From Parastagonospora avenae f. sp. tritici 18332-5 (Eukaryota > Ascomycota > Dothideomycetes > Pleosporales > Phaeosphaeriaceae), in assembly GCA_022559985.1 (NCBI GenBank), contig JAFJTR010000021.1, positions 186,001 to 250,000 on the forward strand: a DNA stretch of 64,000 bases. Reading direction: 5' to 3'. The translations under genes were made by a program, and so were the position numbers. Positions within the stretch are counted from its first letter, which is position 1. Every line of letters begins with the position of its first letter. The notes under the pieces are model-generated. The model worked only from the letters and a program-made list of their open reading frames with translations, searched no databases and was not told where the DNA came from. This document shows, piece by piece, positions 1 to 9,708 of this stretch.

Positions 1-1
1 G

Positions 2-763
2 GGAGGCTCCATGCTTGGAGGTTCGCAAATGGGCGGCGCCGCGCAACAACCTGTTCAGATGACGCTCGAGTCGATGCGAGGAACCACGCGCTTCAACGAC
101 CTCCACCCAGATCTACAGACCCTGATCCAGCAATTTGACGAGGGCATCCAGCGGAAAATCAGCTACTGCAACCAAATCCGCGAGACTCTACCCAGCAGCG
201 AGCAGGACATAGCCACTATTGCCCCCGATGTCGCCTACATTGAAAGCTACCTTTCCACCATCGAGACGGGACTGGACAACGACTCCACAAACATCGCGCA
301 CCTGAAAGACGTTGTCAAGAAAGATGCCGCAGACGCGACTCTCAGCTTCCGCGCCATCGAAAATCAACGCTTGCCCGCGCAATTCCACTACAGGAACAAC
401 CTCACAGCGTCAAGCGCAAAGACACCCGCTGCAAGTGCTTTGGACGACGACGACCCAACAAAACCTGTCGATCTCATGAACTACTTCAACCGCCGCACAG
501 ACGACCTTGGTCGCACTCTCAACCTGTACCAGCGCCAGATCCGTGACATTGAAGCGCATCTGAGAACCATGGAGGCGGGCACCGTCGAGAAGGCACAGCA
601 GTTGACCGGCAGCAGAAGCGCCCCGCGGGATCAGCGTCGTGAGCTTGTTGAGGCGCTCAAGGCTATCGAGGGTGCCATTCTGGATTCAGCAAAAAAGGTG
701 GGACAGGTTAGGGATGAGGTTACCAAGCAGACTTTGGGTAATGTTGGAGCGGCTTTGCTTTGA
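2..763 (+). CDS. NUP49: Nucleoporin Nup49/Nsp49 type, C-terminal part (5' end outside window)
   Basis: The frame is open from the first bases of the window and starts with Gly/Ser-rich sequence that looks like the end of an FG-repeat region. About 250 residues follow, rich in predicted helix and coiled coil (FNDLHPDLQ, then long Glu/Gln/Arg heptad-like stretches, and LMNYFNRRTDDLGRTLNLYQ). This layout fits the fungal Nup49 subunit (metazoan Nup58/45), which binds Nsp1 and Nup57 through coiled coils in the central channel of the nuclear pore. The FG repeats and the true start lie upstream. No intron is needed in this part. The stop is TGA at 761-763. The identification rests on remembered family sequence and was not searched. 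Confidence 0.8.
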   Translation, partial: GGSMLGGSQMGGAAQQPVQMTLESMRGTTRFNDLHPDLQTLIQQFDEGIQRKISYCNQIRETLPSSEQDIATIAPDVAYIESYLSTIETGLDNDSTNIAHLKDVVKKDAADATLSFRAIENQRLPAQFHYRNNLTASSAKTPAASALDDDDPTKPVDLMNYFNRRTDDLGRTLNLYQRQIRDIEAHLRTMEAGTVEKAQQLTGSRSAPRDQRRELVEALKAIEGAILDSAKKVGQVRDEVTKQTLGNVGAALL

Positions 764-1115
764 GAGGATGCCGTCATCCACTGTACACCAGAACACCAAA
801 ATATGTAGAAGATTTAGATACCCAGCATAGTGCGAAAGAAGACCTAGAATTATCTTGGCTGCTGCATGCACACTTAAACACCAGGAACCCGCTGTGATGT
901 TTGATCGCGTACGGCCGACTGAGTAAGGAGAGCCGTTGTTGGAAGGGTTTGTCAAGCTTTCCAATGCTGAGTAAAGCAGCGGAACTACTCCGGTGCCTCG
1001 GAACGGCATGATGCTATGACGGAAGTGGGGAACGCGCCACAGCGCTGAGCACAATTATAGTGACATATTGACTTGCAGACACTTGATTAATCTTGCAAAC
1101 TTCCTAGCTACCTGC
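764..1115. other. Intergenic, 3' end of NUP49 to start of the ECM4-like gene
   Basis: No supported gene. It holds the presumed terminator of the nucleoporin and the promoter of the downstream transferase. Short ORFs on both strands have no recognisable content. Confidence 0.5.
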
Positions 1116-2326
1116 ATGCTCTCAGCGATTGCACGATCAAAAGGCATTGCGCGACATTTCCCAATAATAGCACGACCTTCATCCACGACAAGCAACCTCG
1201 CAAGGATGGACAAGAAACCTTCTGGTTCGATTCTGGACTGGGCAGACAAGAGTGGCGAGTTCAAGCGACAACAGAGTGTCTTCAGGAGCTGGATCGAGAA
1301 CAAACCCAATGCCGAATTCCCACCCGAAAAAGGCCGATACCACCTGTATGTCTCGTATGCGTGTCCATGGGCGCATCGGGCACTCATTGTGCGCGAATTG
1401 AAAGGTCTGAAAGACATCATCACGTACAACAGTGTGCACTGGCACATGGGCGAAAAAGGCTGGCGTTTTGCGACTGCGGACGAAAACGCCCCGGGAGAAA
1501 CGACGCCAGATCCGCTTCACAAGGATTTTACGCACTTACGCGATATCTACTTCGAGCAGAATCCCGAGTATGAAGGCAGGTTCACAGTGCCAACGCTATA
1601 CGACAAGAAAACCAACAGGATCGTAAGCAACGAGAGTAGTGAGATTATACGTATGTTCTATACCGCCTTCGACGACATCATTGAGGAGCAGTACAAGAAA
1701 GTAGACTTGTTCCCAAAGTCCCTACAAAAGGAAATCGAGGCAATGAATGATTGGGTGTATCACGATGTCAACAATGGGGTGTACAAATCTGGTTTTGCAA
1801 CGTGAGCTCCCCGCCCACCCAGTCCCGTTTCGAGTTTCGAATTATGCTGATGAATATAGATCCGAAGATGCATACACAACAGCTGTTACTCAGCTCTTCA
1901 GGTCTCTCGATCGTCTTGAATCCGCTCTTTCTGAATCATCAACGCCGTATCTCCTATCTTCGCCGACTATTACAGAGGCTGATGTCCGTTTGTACACGAC
2001 AATTATACGCTTCGATCCCGTCTACGTTCAACACTTCAAGTGCAACATTCGCGACATTCGATCAGGGTACGTCAACAACACGTTAGAAATTTGTTACTTG
2101 CCACTAACGTTGCGTCAGATACCCGTTGCTACACCGCTGGATGAGACATTTATACTGGGACGTACCAGCCTTTGGCAATACGACTGAGTTTGAACATATC
2201 AAGAAGCATTACACGAAGAGCCACGGGCAGATCAACAAGTATCAAATTACGCCAATTGGGCCGCTGCCGGATATCCTAGAGAAGGAGCAGGAGGTGCCGA
2301 GTGTACAGGCTGCCTTGAGCAAATGA
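1116..2326 (+). CDS. ECM4: Glutathionyl-hydroquinone reductase (omega/Xi-class GST, Ecm4/YqjG family)
   Basis: Three exons, 1116-1801, 1860-2066 and 2119-2326, give 366 residues. The family reduces glutathionyl-hydroquinones with glutathione. The catalytic motif CPWAHR is present, with Cys83 counted from the 1116 ATG. It is followed by the GST thioredoxin-like fold (FTVPTLYDKK, SNESSEIIRMF) and the all-alpha domain (NDWVYHDVNNGVYKSGFAT, ITEADVRLYTTIIRFDPVY). Introns have clean borders (gtgagc...atag, gtacgt...tcag), and both junctions restore conserved sequence (GFATSEDAY, RSGYPLLHRW). The first in-frame ATG, 1116, adds 30 residues rich in Arg/Ser before the Met at 1206 where family homology starts. 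The extension could be a mitochondrial presequence. If 1206 is used, the protein is cytosolic and 336 residues long. Confidence 0.88.
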
Positions 2327-2891
2327 ACAAGAGTACTTTAGCTATACAGCACCTGCTGTAGAAAAAAAAGTATGTAGCACGAGTGCAAAGTACATTAGTT
2401 AGCATGCGGCGCCTCATGCCCTCGTGAACCGCCAAGTGCACATAGCTCTCGTGTTGAACAGAACGAGGTTTTAGATTGTTTGCAGCCATACGGTTTAGCT
2501 GACGCCATTCGCCTCGAGTATAACAAGGATCGCAAAGTTCAACATAGCGGTGTAAACGCGTTAGCCTACTTGACGGGTCGAGAGTGGCTATGGCGAATCA
2601 CTAGAGTGCTATACATGGTCGATTGGGCGTAATCTCCATTTAGATGGCGAGAGACCCGGTAGTAAAGTATATCGCATAGTGACTCCAGGAGACGTCAAGA
2701 AGTAATAGAGTATATGCCATTGCGAAACAATGTCAGTGCATCTCATCACAGTGAGGAATCGTGAAGCGAATACTGGAATGCAGTACCGTTCTTTTCAGAG
2801 CGTCAATATCACTTATTTTACCTGTGATAGAAGACTGTGATTCATTCTTTATGGTAGTGTTCGGTAAGCGCAATCCTCCCTTCTGACATCT
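2327..2891. other. Intergenic between two converging genes
   Basis: The stretch lies between the 3' ends of the transferase (+) and the permease (-). No ORF with family resemblance, RNA gene or repeat was seen. Confidence 0.5.
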
Positions 2892-4658
2892 TCACTCCTG
2901 CTTCGCAACGGCAATCTTTTCCTTATAGAACTTTCCGGCCCAGAACCACCACCCGACGATCAGAATTGGCAAAGATCCAACGACAACGCAAGTGTAGTTC
3001 ATGGCCTGAACTGTGAGAGGCTTGGCGTAGGGGAAGCTGAAAAAGACTATAGCAAAGGTGAGCCAACAAATGGTCACACCATTAACTAACCAGCCCCATC
3101 CACCCATGTGGAAAGCGCCCTGGTACATGTTTCGTCGTCCGGTAAGCATATTGGTGAAAATCGGGATATAGTATGCGATGTTGTTGATGGTAACCGCAGA
3201 GCCAAGCATGGCATTGAACGCTGTGGAGCTGCCGAGGTATATGCAACCCAGTGCTGCATTTGCAGCCGTTACGAGTAACTGTGCATTGAATGGTATACCA
3301 TATCGCGAGCTCACGCGTGCCCATGTCGAGGACCACGGCATGGCTCCGTCACGTGCAAAGGCCCACAGCACGCGCGAGCTCGAGAGCTGAGATGAAATGA
3401 CACATGGCCCAAGTGCAATAAAGAGGATAAAAGTGAGTCCGAAGGCGCCTCCCGCTGATTGTGTAGCTTGGCGGAAGAGCTCTGCGAGTGGAAGGCCGGT
3501 GTTCGTCGTCCCGAGCGCGCTATAGTCCTGAACGCTGAACATCAGTCCGATCAAGTATGTCAGACCGGTGAAGAAGGCGATCGTGAGTGTAATGGCAATG
3601 GCAAGAGGTGCATTGCGGGACGGCTGTAGACTTGATTAGCTTGGTGACTGGGCATCACCCATGAATATTGAGAGTTCGTTGGGCAGCTACTCACATTAGG
3701 CATCTCTTCAGTGATGTGCGTTACTAAATATGATCAGCAAGACATGAGATGTCATATTCCTTGAGTTCACTTACCACCGTCAAGGCCACCTAAAGCGTAC
3801 AGAGGATTGACGAGCCCCACAGCGAAGGCCACGACATTGTTCTCCCAGCCAGTGTTGTTAATCCAGGTGCGAAACACGAACTCGGGGCTCTGGTGCGTTG
3901 GTGCGCAGGCCACGACGGTGACAAGGACAACTAGCCAACCAATTTGGAGGTAGAAGAGGGAGAACTTGTTAAGGCCTGGGATAATCTTGTTACCAAAGAG
4001 CACAACCGAGGCTGTCAGAAGGTTTAGGCCTTGATAGATCACGAAAATCTCCCATGTTTTGACTGTCACGTCCTGGTGGTAGAGGGCAATCAGTGCTCCT
4101 AGTGTCTGCGCGTAGATCAGGTTCGTGGATGCTGTGGTAAAGATCCCTGGAAATTTTCGAATCAGTTTGTTACACGCAGATTACAGACCAGAGTCACTTA
4201 CAGCCACAAACAGTGAACCATCCAGTGAGGAAGCTGAGAAAAGCGGACTGCTTCTTGGGCGCAACAGCAGCTATCCAATGATACATCCCGCCCTCAGTGG
4301 GATAGCTGGAGACAAATTCTGCCAAAGAAGCACCGAGAAAGCACTGCAATATCGTAACAAGGATAAAGCCGTAGATGATGGCTCCTGGCCCTCCGGCATT
4401 GATTTCCGTCACAATACCCAAGCCCAATCCTGTCCAGGAAATAGTAGTAGTGGATGCGAGCCCTATCAATGACAAGATCGAGAAATGGCGTTCCAACTCT
4501 TGTACATGACCTTCATATCATCAGCGGAAGTTTGTTTTGCTCGTTTGTCTACAATTCGTACCCATCTCAGCGAGTCGCGTCTCGTCTGCGTTCATCAATC
4601 CTCCATCACCTTTCCTAGCGGTGCTCACTCCAACCTCTCCTTTCTCGGTAATATCCAT
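2892..4658 (-). CDS. Amino acid / GABA / choline permease, APC superfamily (fungal ACT-type)
   Basis: Five exons on the minus strand, 4658-4562, 4510-4202, 4146-3775, 3723-3695 and 3623-2892, give 512 residues. The protein is an integral plasma-membrane carrier with about 12 hydrophobic segments. Family marks are ELERHFS followed by LSLIGLASTTTISWTGLG before TM1, FVSSYPTEGGMYHWIAAVAPK in the TM2-TM3 region, GGLDGVTHITEEMPN across the exon 3-4 junction, and SSSRVLWAFARDGAMPWS. The five exons join without frame conflict, and the 29-nt fourth exon encodes the THITEEMPN motif. The ATG at 4658 is followed by a polar cytosolic N-terminus of about 35 residues. The substrate (GABA, choline or another amine) cannot be told from sequence alone. 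Confidence 0.87.
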
Positions 4659-4741
4659 GATGGTCTATCGAGACACGTGGCCCAGATATTCTACGGAAGT
4701 GAAAACCAAACTTTCGTCTTATGGGACGAACGAATGCGTAT

Positions 4742-4768
4742 TTAAAAAAATAAAAAAATAAAAAAATA
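4742..4768. repeat. A-rich tandem repeat (TAAAAAAA)3
   Basis: Three near-perfect 8-bp units sit about 85 bp upstream of the permease ATG on the minus strand. As poly(dA:dT) it may exclude nucleosomes from the promoter; that role is inference. Confidence 0.8.
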
Positions 4769-4980
4769 ACTGTTATCTGAAATCACGCGACACCTACAGA
4801 TAAAGCTTCGCGCTTGTTCGTGACGGCAATGTTGTGGGGATACATACTGTGGAACCTGAGGTCGGGAACTGTCCACCTGCCTTTCAAGGTTGTACCGGTA
4901 GGTGATTAGCGCGCCTGAGATCCCTGGTGATTGCTGCAGGCAAGCAGATAGGACATTCGTATCCGGCCTTTTCATCATAC

Positions 4981-5007
4981 CTTTGCCGGCTTTGCCGGCT
5001 TTACCGG
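4981..5007. repeat. 9-bp tandem repeat (CTTTGCCGG)x3
   Basis: Two perfect copies and one with a single change (CTTTACCGG) follow one another between the permease and the broken gene. No function is evident. Confidence 0.75.
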
Positions 5008-5286
5008 TACTTTGAATCTAAGCAAGCTCATACTCGCGATGCAAGAGGTAGGGACGTCGATTGCGAGTTAGTATGGTAAATGATGATAGACGAGAGAGTA
5101 CAGAGTCGGGTGACTGACATGTGGACACCTTTCACAGTTTTGGTGTAGCGTAAGTAGACACCACACACTATGACATACTATTTGCCAGTATATGTAAAGG
5201 ACAGGTCCAACATATTTTCTTTTCATCATGGGCTCCTGTCGTCTTGTTGATCTGAATATAACCCAAGGACTATCTCAATTCGTGCA

Positions 5287-6376
5287 ATGTTCTCAAAAAC
5301 TACCGCATGGATTACCCTCGGGCTTTTGGCCTCGAGCGCGAGTGCCGTAAAGCTGAGCGGCCATCCAAAGGTTATGTTCGACAAATCCATGACCTTCCTC
5401 GACCAGCTCTATGATGACTCTGTTGGCTCCTTGTATTGGGTTTACTATCCGCTCGCAGCCGGCCAACATGAGACTCACTCCACAATTTGGTACGAATCTC
5501 CTTCATGTCTTGTACATGAAACTACGTTCGAAATTGCACTAACCCTATTTCTACAATCATAAGTATGTCCCTGGTTTGCTCAATCGGCAAGAGGGCGACG
5601 ACCTGGAGCAAGCCATTCGAATTCTGAGGAATGTTATTGGTGATCAGGAAAACAACGTCGAAGCCCAATGGCTTAGATGTTATACAGTCTATCCTGAGCA
5701 ACCAACTTTAAATAGCTCTGCATACCCGCCATCTGTGGGTTCAAATCCCTTCTGTGTCTTCATGCCTTACTTGCTGACTCGGAATACAGATATACAACTC
5801 TTGGGGCCCCAATTGGCGAGGATTTATCGGTACGACTCTGATAGTGGTATACGAGGAGTTTGGATATCTTTTGCCAAACGATGTCCAAGGTCTAATCCTC
5901 AAGAGCATGTATAACAATACTATCAGAGACAGCTATTGTGTCAGGGGTGTAGATGACGACGATTTGTGAGTTGGCAGCTATGGCTGCACGCACACGTGGC
6001 AACAGAGATCTTCATAGCATGGTCCATATTGCATCCACTAACCCAGCCTTCATGCGTGCAGTCGCATTAGGTCGGACTGGACGGAAATTGAACAGCTCGA
6101 ACATGACGGCTGCTGGTGAGTCGTACGCGCAAGAAGTACTCAATCTTTTCAACATGAACAACACGTTGTCCGAGTTCAACAGTCCTACGTACGCAGGCAT
6201 AACCATTTTCGCTTTGACACTTTGGGCCAAGTACATGTAGAGTGATTTGGTGATGGGTCGGGAGGGCCAGCGTGTCTTGGGAGAAGTTTGGGACCTTCTC
6301 GCCACGATGTGCAATCCTAATCTCCGCAACCTGGCAGGACCCTGGGATCGCACCTATGGGTATGATATGAATAAGT
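5287..6376 (+). pseudogene. Broken gene for a secreted fungal protein of unknown function, cut off by a LINE
   Basis: The ATG at 5287 begins a good signal peptide (MFSKTTAWITLGLLASSASA). Coding segments can be followed in order through YVPGLLNRQEGDDLEQ, YNSWGPNWRGFIGTTL, SPTYAGITIFALTLWAKYM and GPWDRTYGYDMNKY. Two internal introns still splice in frame: gtgggt...tacag before IYNSW, and gtgagt...caacag after DDDD. Three faults are visible. The first acceptor, which should precede the Tyr-Val-Pro codons near 5560, reads AA where AG is needed. An in-frame TAG occurs at 6238-6240. The reading frame ends abruptly after MNKY near 6376, where LINE-like sequence starts. I recognise the GPWDR.YGYDM type of sequence as fungal but cannot assign a reaction. 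It is probably non-functional. Confidence 0.6.
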
Positions 6377-7801
6377 ACTTAGGTTCGAGCAGAAAAGCTC
6401 TGCCAACAGTATGCTATTAGAACCCTATCTTTTGCAAAGAGCCATCCTATTAGGAGAGCAATCCTACGCTAGAAACAACTCTGCATATCTACGCAGCTAA
6501 GGGAGTTAGCAGCATAAATATAAGGACACAGCAACGTTAAAGAAATCTCTATTCTACTAGCAAAGCTGTGGAGCAAACCTAGCTCTGCCTATGCTACTAT
6601 CTCTATCTCTAAGAGCAGCAAGTCTGAAACTGCAGAAATCCACAAATAGTGGCTTCTAGGTCTTAGAAATAAGGCTAAAGCACCTATTCTACTATACACA
6701 GATAGCTCTAAGATAGAAGAAGAAGTAGCAGCAGGCTATTGTCAAGTGTCTATACAGGGAAAATACCTCTAGGCAAAAAACTTTAGCCTAGGATAGAAAC
6801 TTAAGATTATAGATACAGAGCTTATTGCAGCCTATTAAGCTCTTAGAAACCTACGCTAAGAACTATAGAGAGAGGAGATACACGTCTTTATAGACTGCTA
6901 GGCTGCTCTAAAAAGATTATAGAAAATCTCTCTTATAGGTAGCTAAAGAGTTTATTATAAGATTACAGAGCTGTGCAAGCAGCTATCTAGGCAGAACAAA
7001 GTCTCTATATCCTGGGTGCTAGGATATAGAGAAATCTAAGGTAATAAACATGCAGACAGGCTAGCTAAGGCAGGCCTTAAGCAGATAATAAAGGACCCTA
7101 TTACTTCTCTAAGCTATCTTAAGAGAAAGGCTAAAGAGGAGATCCTAGCAAGATAGAAGCAAGAGCGGAAAGATGCTAGGCCTGCAGAGAAAGGCAGGGC
7201 CTATAGCAGGGCTACCTAGGAAAGACCTAAAGTCGCGTACAAGATGCAGCTACTTTCTGGCCCTAAGAGGGTGCTAGCTGCCTACTACTAGCTTAAGCTA
7301 GGAAAGGGCTTCTTTAAGCAATTTTCTAAAGCAATAGGTAAGGATAATAAAGGAGAATGCTTTAGCAGCTGCAGAGCATTGCAGACGCTAGAACACTTTC
7401 TCCTATATTATAAGCATTATACAAAGGAGTAAAAAAGGATATTAAAAAGGCTAGATATGCCTACTACTATGCTATAATAATTATTTAGTACTATAAAGGG
7501 AAGTGCTACTTTAATAGACTTTCTAAAGGAAACAGAGATTGCTATAGCTAGATAGCTGTAGGCAGCAGGAGCTCTATAAGGGCTAGCAACAACGTTAAAA
7601 TTGCAAAGAAAGGCAGAAAGAGAGGATAGGCAGAAATGCACAACGCAGGTAAAAGACTGCAGCTAATAGCACTAAGCGTGGACCCTAGGAAAGAGGAATT
7701 AGCGAGGCATGCGCAGCGCTCCATAGTCCCTAGGACTGCATGAGCTTCATTGTATGTATGCTAGCAATAGGTAGTACAATGTAAATGATATAAAAAAAAA
7801 A
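6377..7801 (+). mobile_element. 5'-truncated LINE (non-LTR retrotransposon) fragment with RNase H domain, RIP-like damage
   Basis: One forward frame carries a recognisable RNase H domain with all four acidic positions: Asp at 6701-6703 (LLYTDSS), Glu at 6818-6820 (DTELIAAY), Asp at 6893-6895 (VFIDC) and Asp at 7055-7057 (NKHADRLAKAG). Downstream there is a Cys/His-rich segment (ECFSSCRALQ, EHFLLYY) like the C-terminal knuckle of fungal LINEs. Between 6701 and 7560 this frame has about 17 stops. All are TAG or TAA, none is TGA, and nearly all stand where Gln (CAG/CAA) fits. C-to-T change at CpA, as in RIP, explains this. The right end is a run of ten A at 7792-7801, fitting the poly-A tail of a target-primed insertion. 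The left edge, about 6377, is approximate. The reverse transcriptase is missing. Confidence 0.8.
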
Positions 7802-9337
7802 CGCTGGGCAACAGCAGTCGATCGATCACGCCACCAGGCTGACTCTCAGTTAAAGTATAGCCTCTACTTCGAGCTTCTGTGCAGTAAGCTAAGCCAATAC
7901 AATATTGAGCCTCGCCACACGTATAATCTGGATGAGAAAGGCTTTATGCTAGGAATCCTTACTTGCTCGAAGAGGGTGTTTAGCAAGAGGCTATATGAGG
8001 ATGGAAAGATTAAGGCTCATATCCAGGATGGAAATCGAGAGTGGATAACACTGCTAGCCTGCATATGCGCTGATGGATCTGCCCTCGATCCAGCGATTAT
8101 CTATCAATCAGCTTCAGGCTCGATACAGGATAGCTGGCTTCAAGCTTTTAATCCTGACGATCACCAAGCTCACTTTGCCTCATCACCTTCAGGATGGACG
8201 AGCAACGATATAGGCCTAGCCTGGCTTAAACAGGTGTTTGATCGCGTTACGAAGCCTAAGGCTCGATCGAGCTATCGATTGCTCATCCTTGATGGCCATG
8301 GATCTCACGTTACGATGGATTTTATCAAGTACTGCGACCAGAACAAGATCCTCCTCCTGATATATCCTCCTCATTCTACGCCCACGCTTCAGCCGCTCGA
8401 TGTCGTCATGTTTAAGCCTCTCTCATCTGCCTACTCAGCTCAAGTAGAAGCCTTCATGGAGAGGTGCCAAGGGCTCACTTCTATCAGCAAGAGAGACTTC
8501 TATCCCATGTTCCTAGCTGCCTGGGAGGCCTCGTTCAAGCAGGAGACTATACTCAAGGCTTTCCAGGCAACAGGCCTCTCACCTCTTAACCCAGAGGTGA
8601 TACTTAAAAGTTTCAATAGGCAGCCTACACCAGACGGCTCTAGCGACTCCTCAACTTTGAGCGCCTCAAATTGGAGGAAGACTGAGAGCATACTTCTCGA
8701 GGTAGTTAAGGATAGAAGTGATCCACGAGCTCAAAAGCTCAGTCGAGCTTTCCACCGAATCTCAGTTCAGAAAAGCCTCCTTAAGCACGAGGCTCAAGGC
8801 CTCAGGCAGGCCCTCAACAACGAGAGGCTACGCAGGAAGCGAGGCAAGGCTTTGCCTCTTGAGCAGCCTGATGAGTATCATGGTGGAGCTGTATTCTGGT
8901 CTCCTAAGAAGGTGAAGGAAGCACGTGATCGTCTGCAGCAACAGGAGGCTAAGGAGGAGCAGCAACAACTTCAAAAAGCAGAGAAATCTCGTGTGCGAGA
9001 GGAAAAAAAGCAGGCTAAGCTCCAAGCAGCTCAGCAGAGACGTACAGCGAGAGTAGCAGCTCGAATAGTGCGTGAGACTGAGAGGGCTAAGAAGGCTGCT
9101 GACCAGGCCTCGCGAGCAGCTGCTCGCAGGGCTCAACAACGACTTCAAAAAGCTCAAAAAGCGTCTCAAAACGGCAAGAAGCGTAGCCTCAAAGCTTCTG
9201 TCAAAGCAGCTTCAAAAAGAGAGCTGTTGCGCAGCCTCAAGGTGGTGGAGAGGCCTCAGGTGCTGCAACAAGCCCACCACCATCTCAATCGCGAAACGGC
9301 CGAACAATCAAGCTCCCAGCAAAATGCAGATAGCTAG
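7802..9337 (+). pseudogene. 5'-truncated pogo/Fot1-type (Tc1/mariner superfamily) transposase, frame still open
   Basis: The frame is open from the base after the LINE A-run to the TAG at 9335-9337, 511 codons without a stop; the first ATG is at 7946. The DDE triad is present: Asp at 7931-7933 (YNLDEKGF), Asp at 8291-8293 (ILDGHGSH) and Asp at 8399-8401 (LQPLDVVMFKPL). The last two are separated by 35 residues, as in pogo-like elements. The C-terminal third is Lys/Arg/Gln/Ala-rich and predicted helical. The usual N-terminal psq/CENP-B DNA-binding domains are absent because the element is cut at 7802, so it cannot be autonomous. No terminal inverted repeat could be matched, since the left end is missing. 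In contrast to the adjoining LINE it has no RIP-like stops. Confidence 0.85.
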
Positions 9338-9708
9338 ATATATCAACCAAGGCCTATATACCTCAACTCTAGAAAATCTCGCGATAATAGCCATCGTGCG
9401 TGGCTCAATAGCTTCATGTTTGGTGGTGGTGTTGGTGTTCGGGTGGATGGTCACGCGTCGTGGATAGCCACGCGTACAACCTCGGTATTGAAGTTATTAT
9501 TGCATGAAATGCGAGCGGCTTGATGCGACGGGCGACTGGCCGGAATACATAAGCTGGCGTGGTGATGAGTCCGACCTATCTATTATCGGTGCTGTTCAGA
9601 AGATGCGCAAATCCACAGCTAGAGACCTTCGCCACCAAAGATCAAGGACTTTGATGGGAACTATGCATGATATTGCAATCAACCTTTTCGAAACTTGACT
9701 GCTACTAA
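9338..9708. other. Right flank of the transposase remnant up to the GCP4 3' end
   Basis: The stretch probably contains the 3' untranslated part and right end of the transposon, but its boundary cannot be fixed without the left repeat. A short imperfect palindrome, CACGCGT..CCACGCGT, lies near 9452-9475. No gene is supported. Confidence 0.45.

Larger units (their letters stand above)
4659..5286. other. Intergenic, upstream of permease and of a broken gene
   Basis: The stretch holds the permease promoter on the minus strand and two small tandem repeats listed separately (4742-4768, 4981-5007). No RNA gene or coding region is supported. Confidence 0.5.

Noticed and set aside
5735..5755. TTCAAAT segment resembling a tRNA T-loop
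   Set aside because: The flanking bases do not form a five-pair stem and no anticodon or acceptor arm fits. It falls in an intron of the broken gene.
6377..7801. Idea that the LINE uses TAG/TAA as sense codons
   Set aside because: Adjacent genes use the standard code and end at TAG/TAA. RIP at CpA explains the pattern with no recoding.
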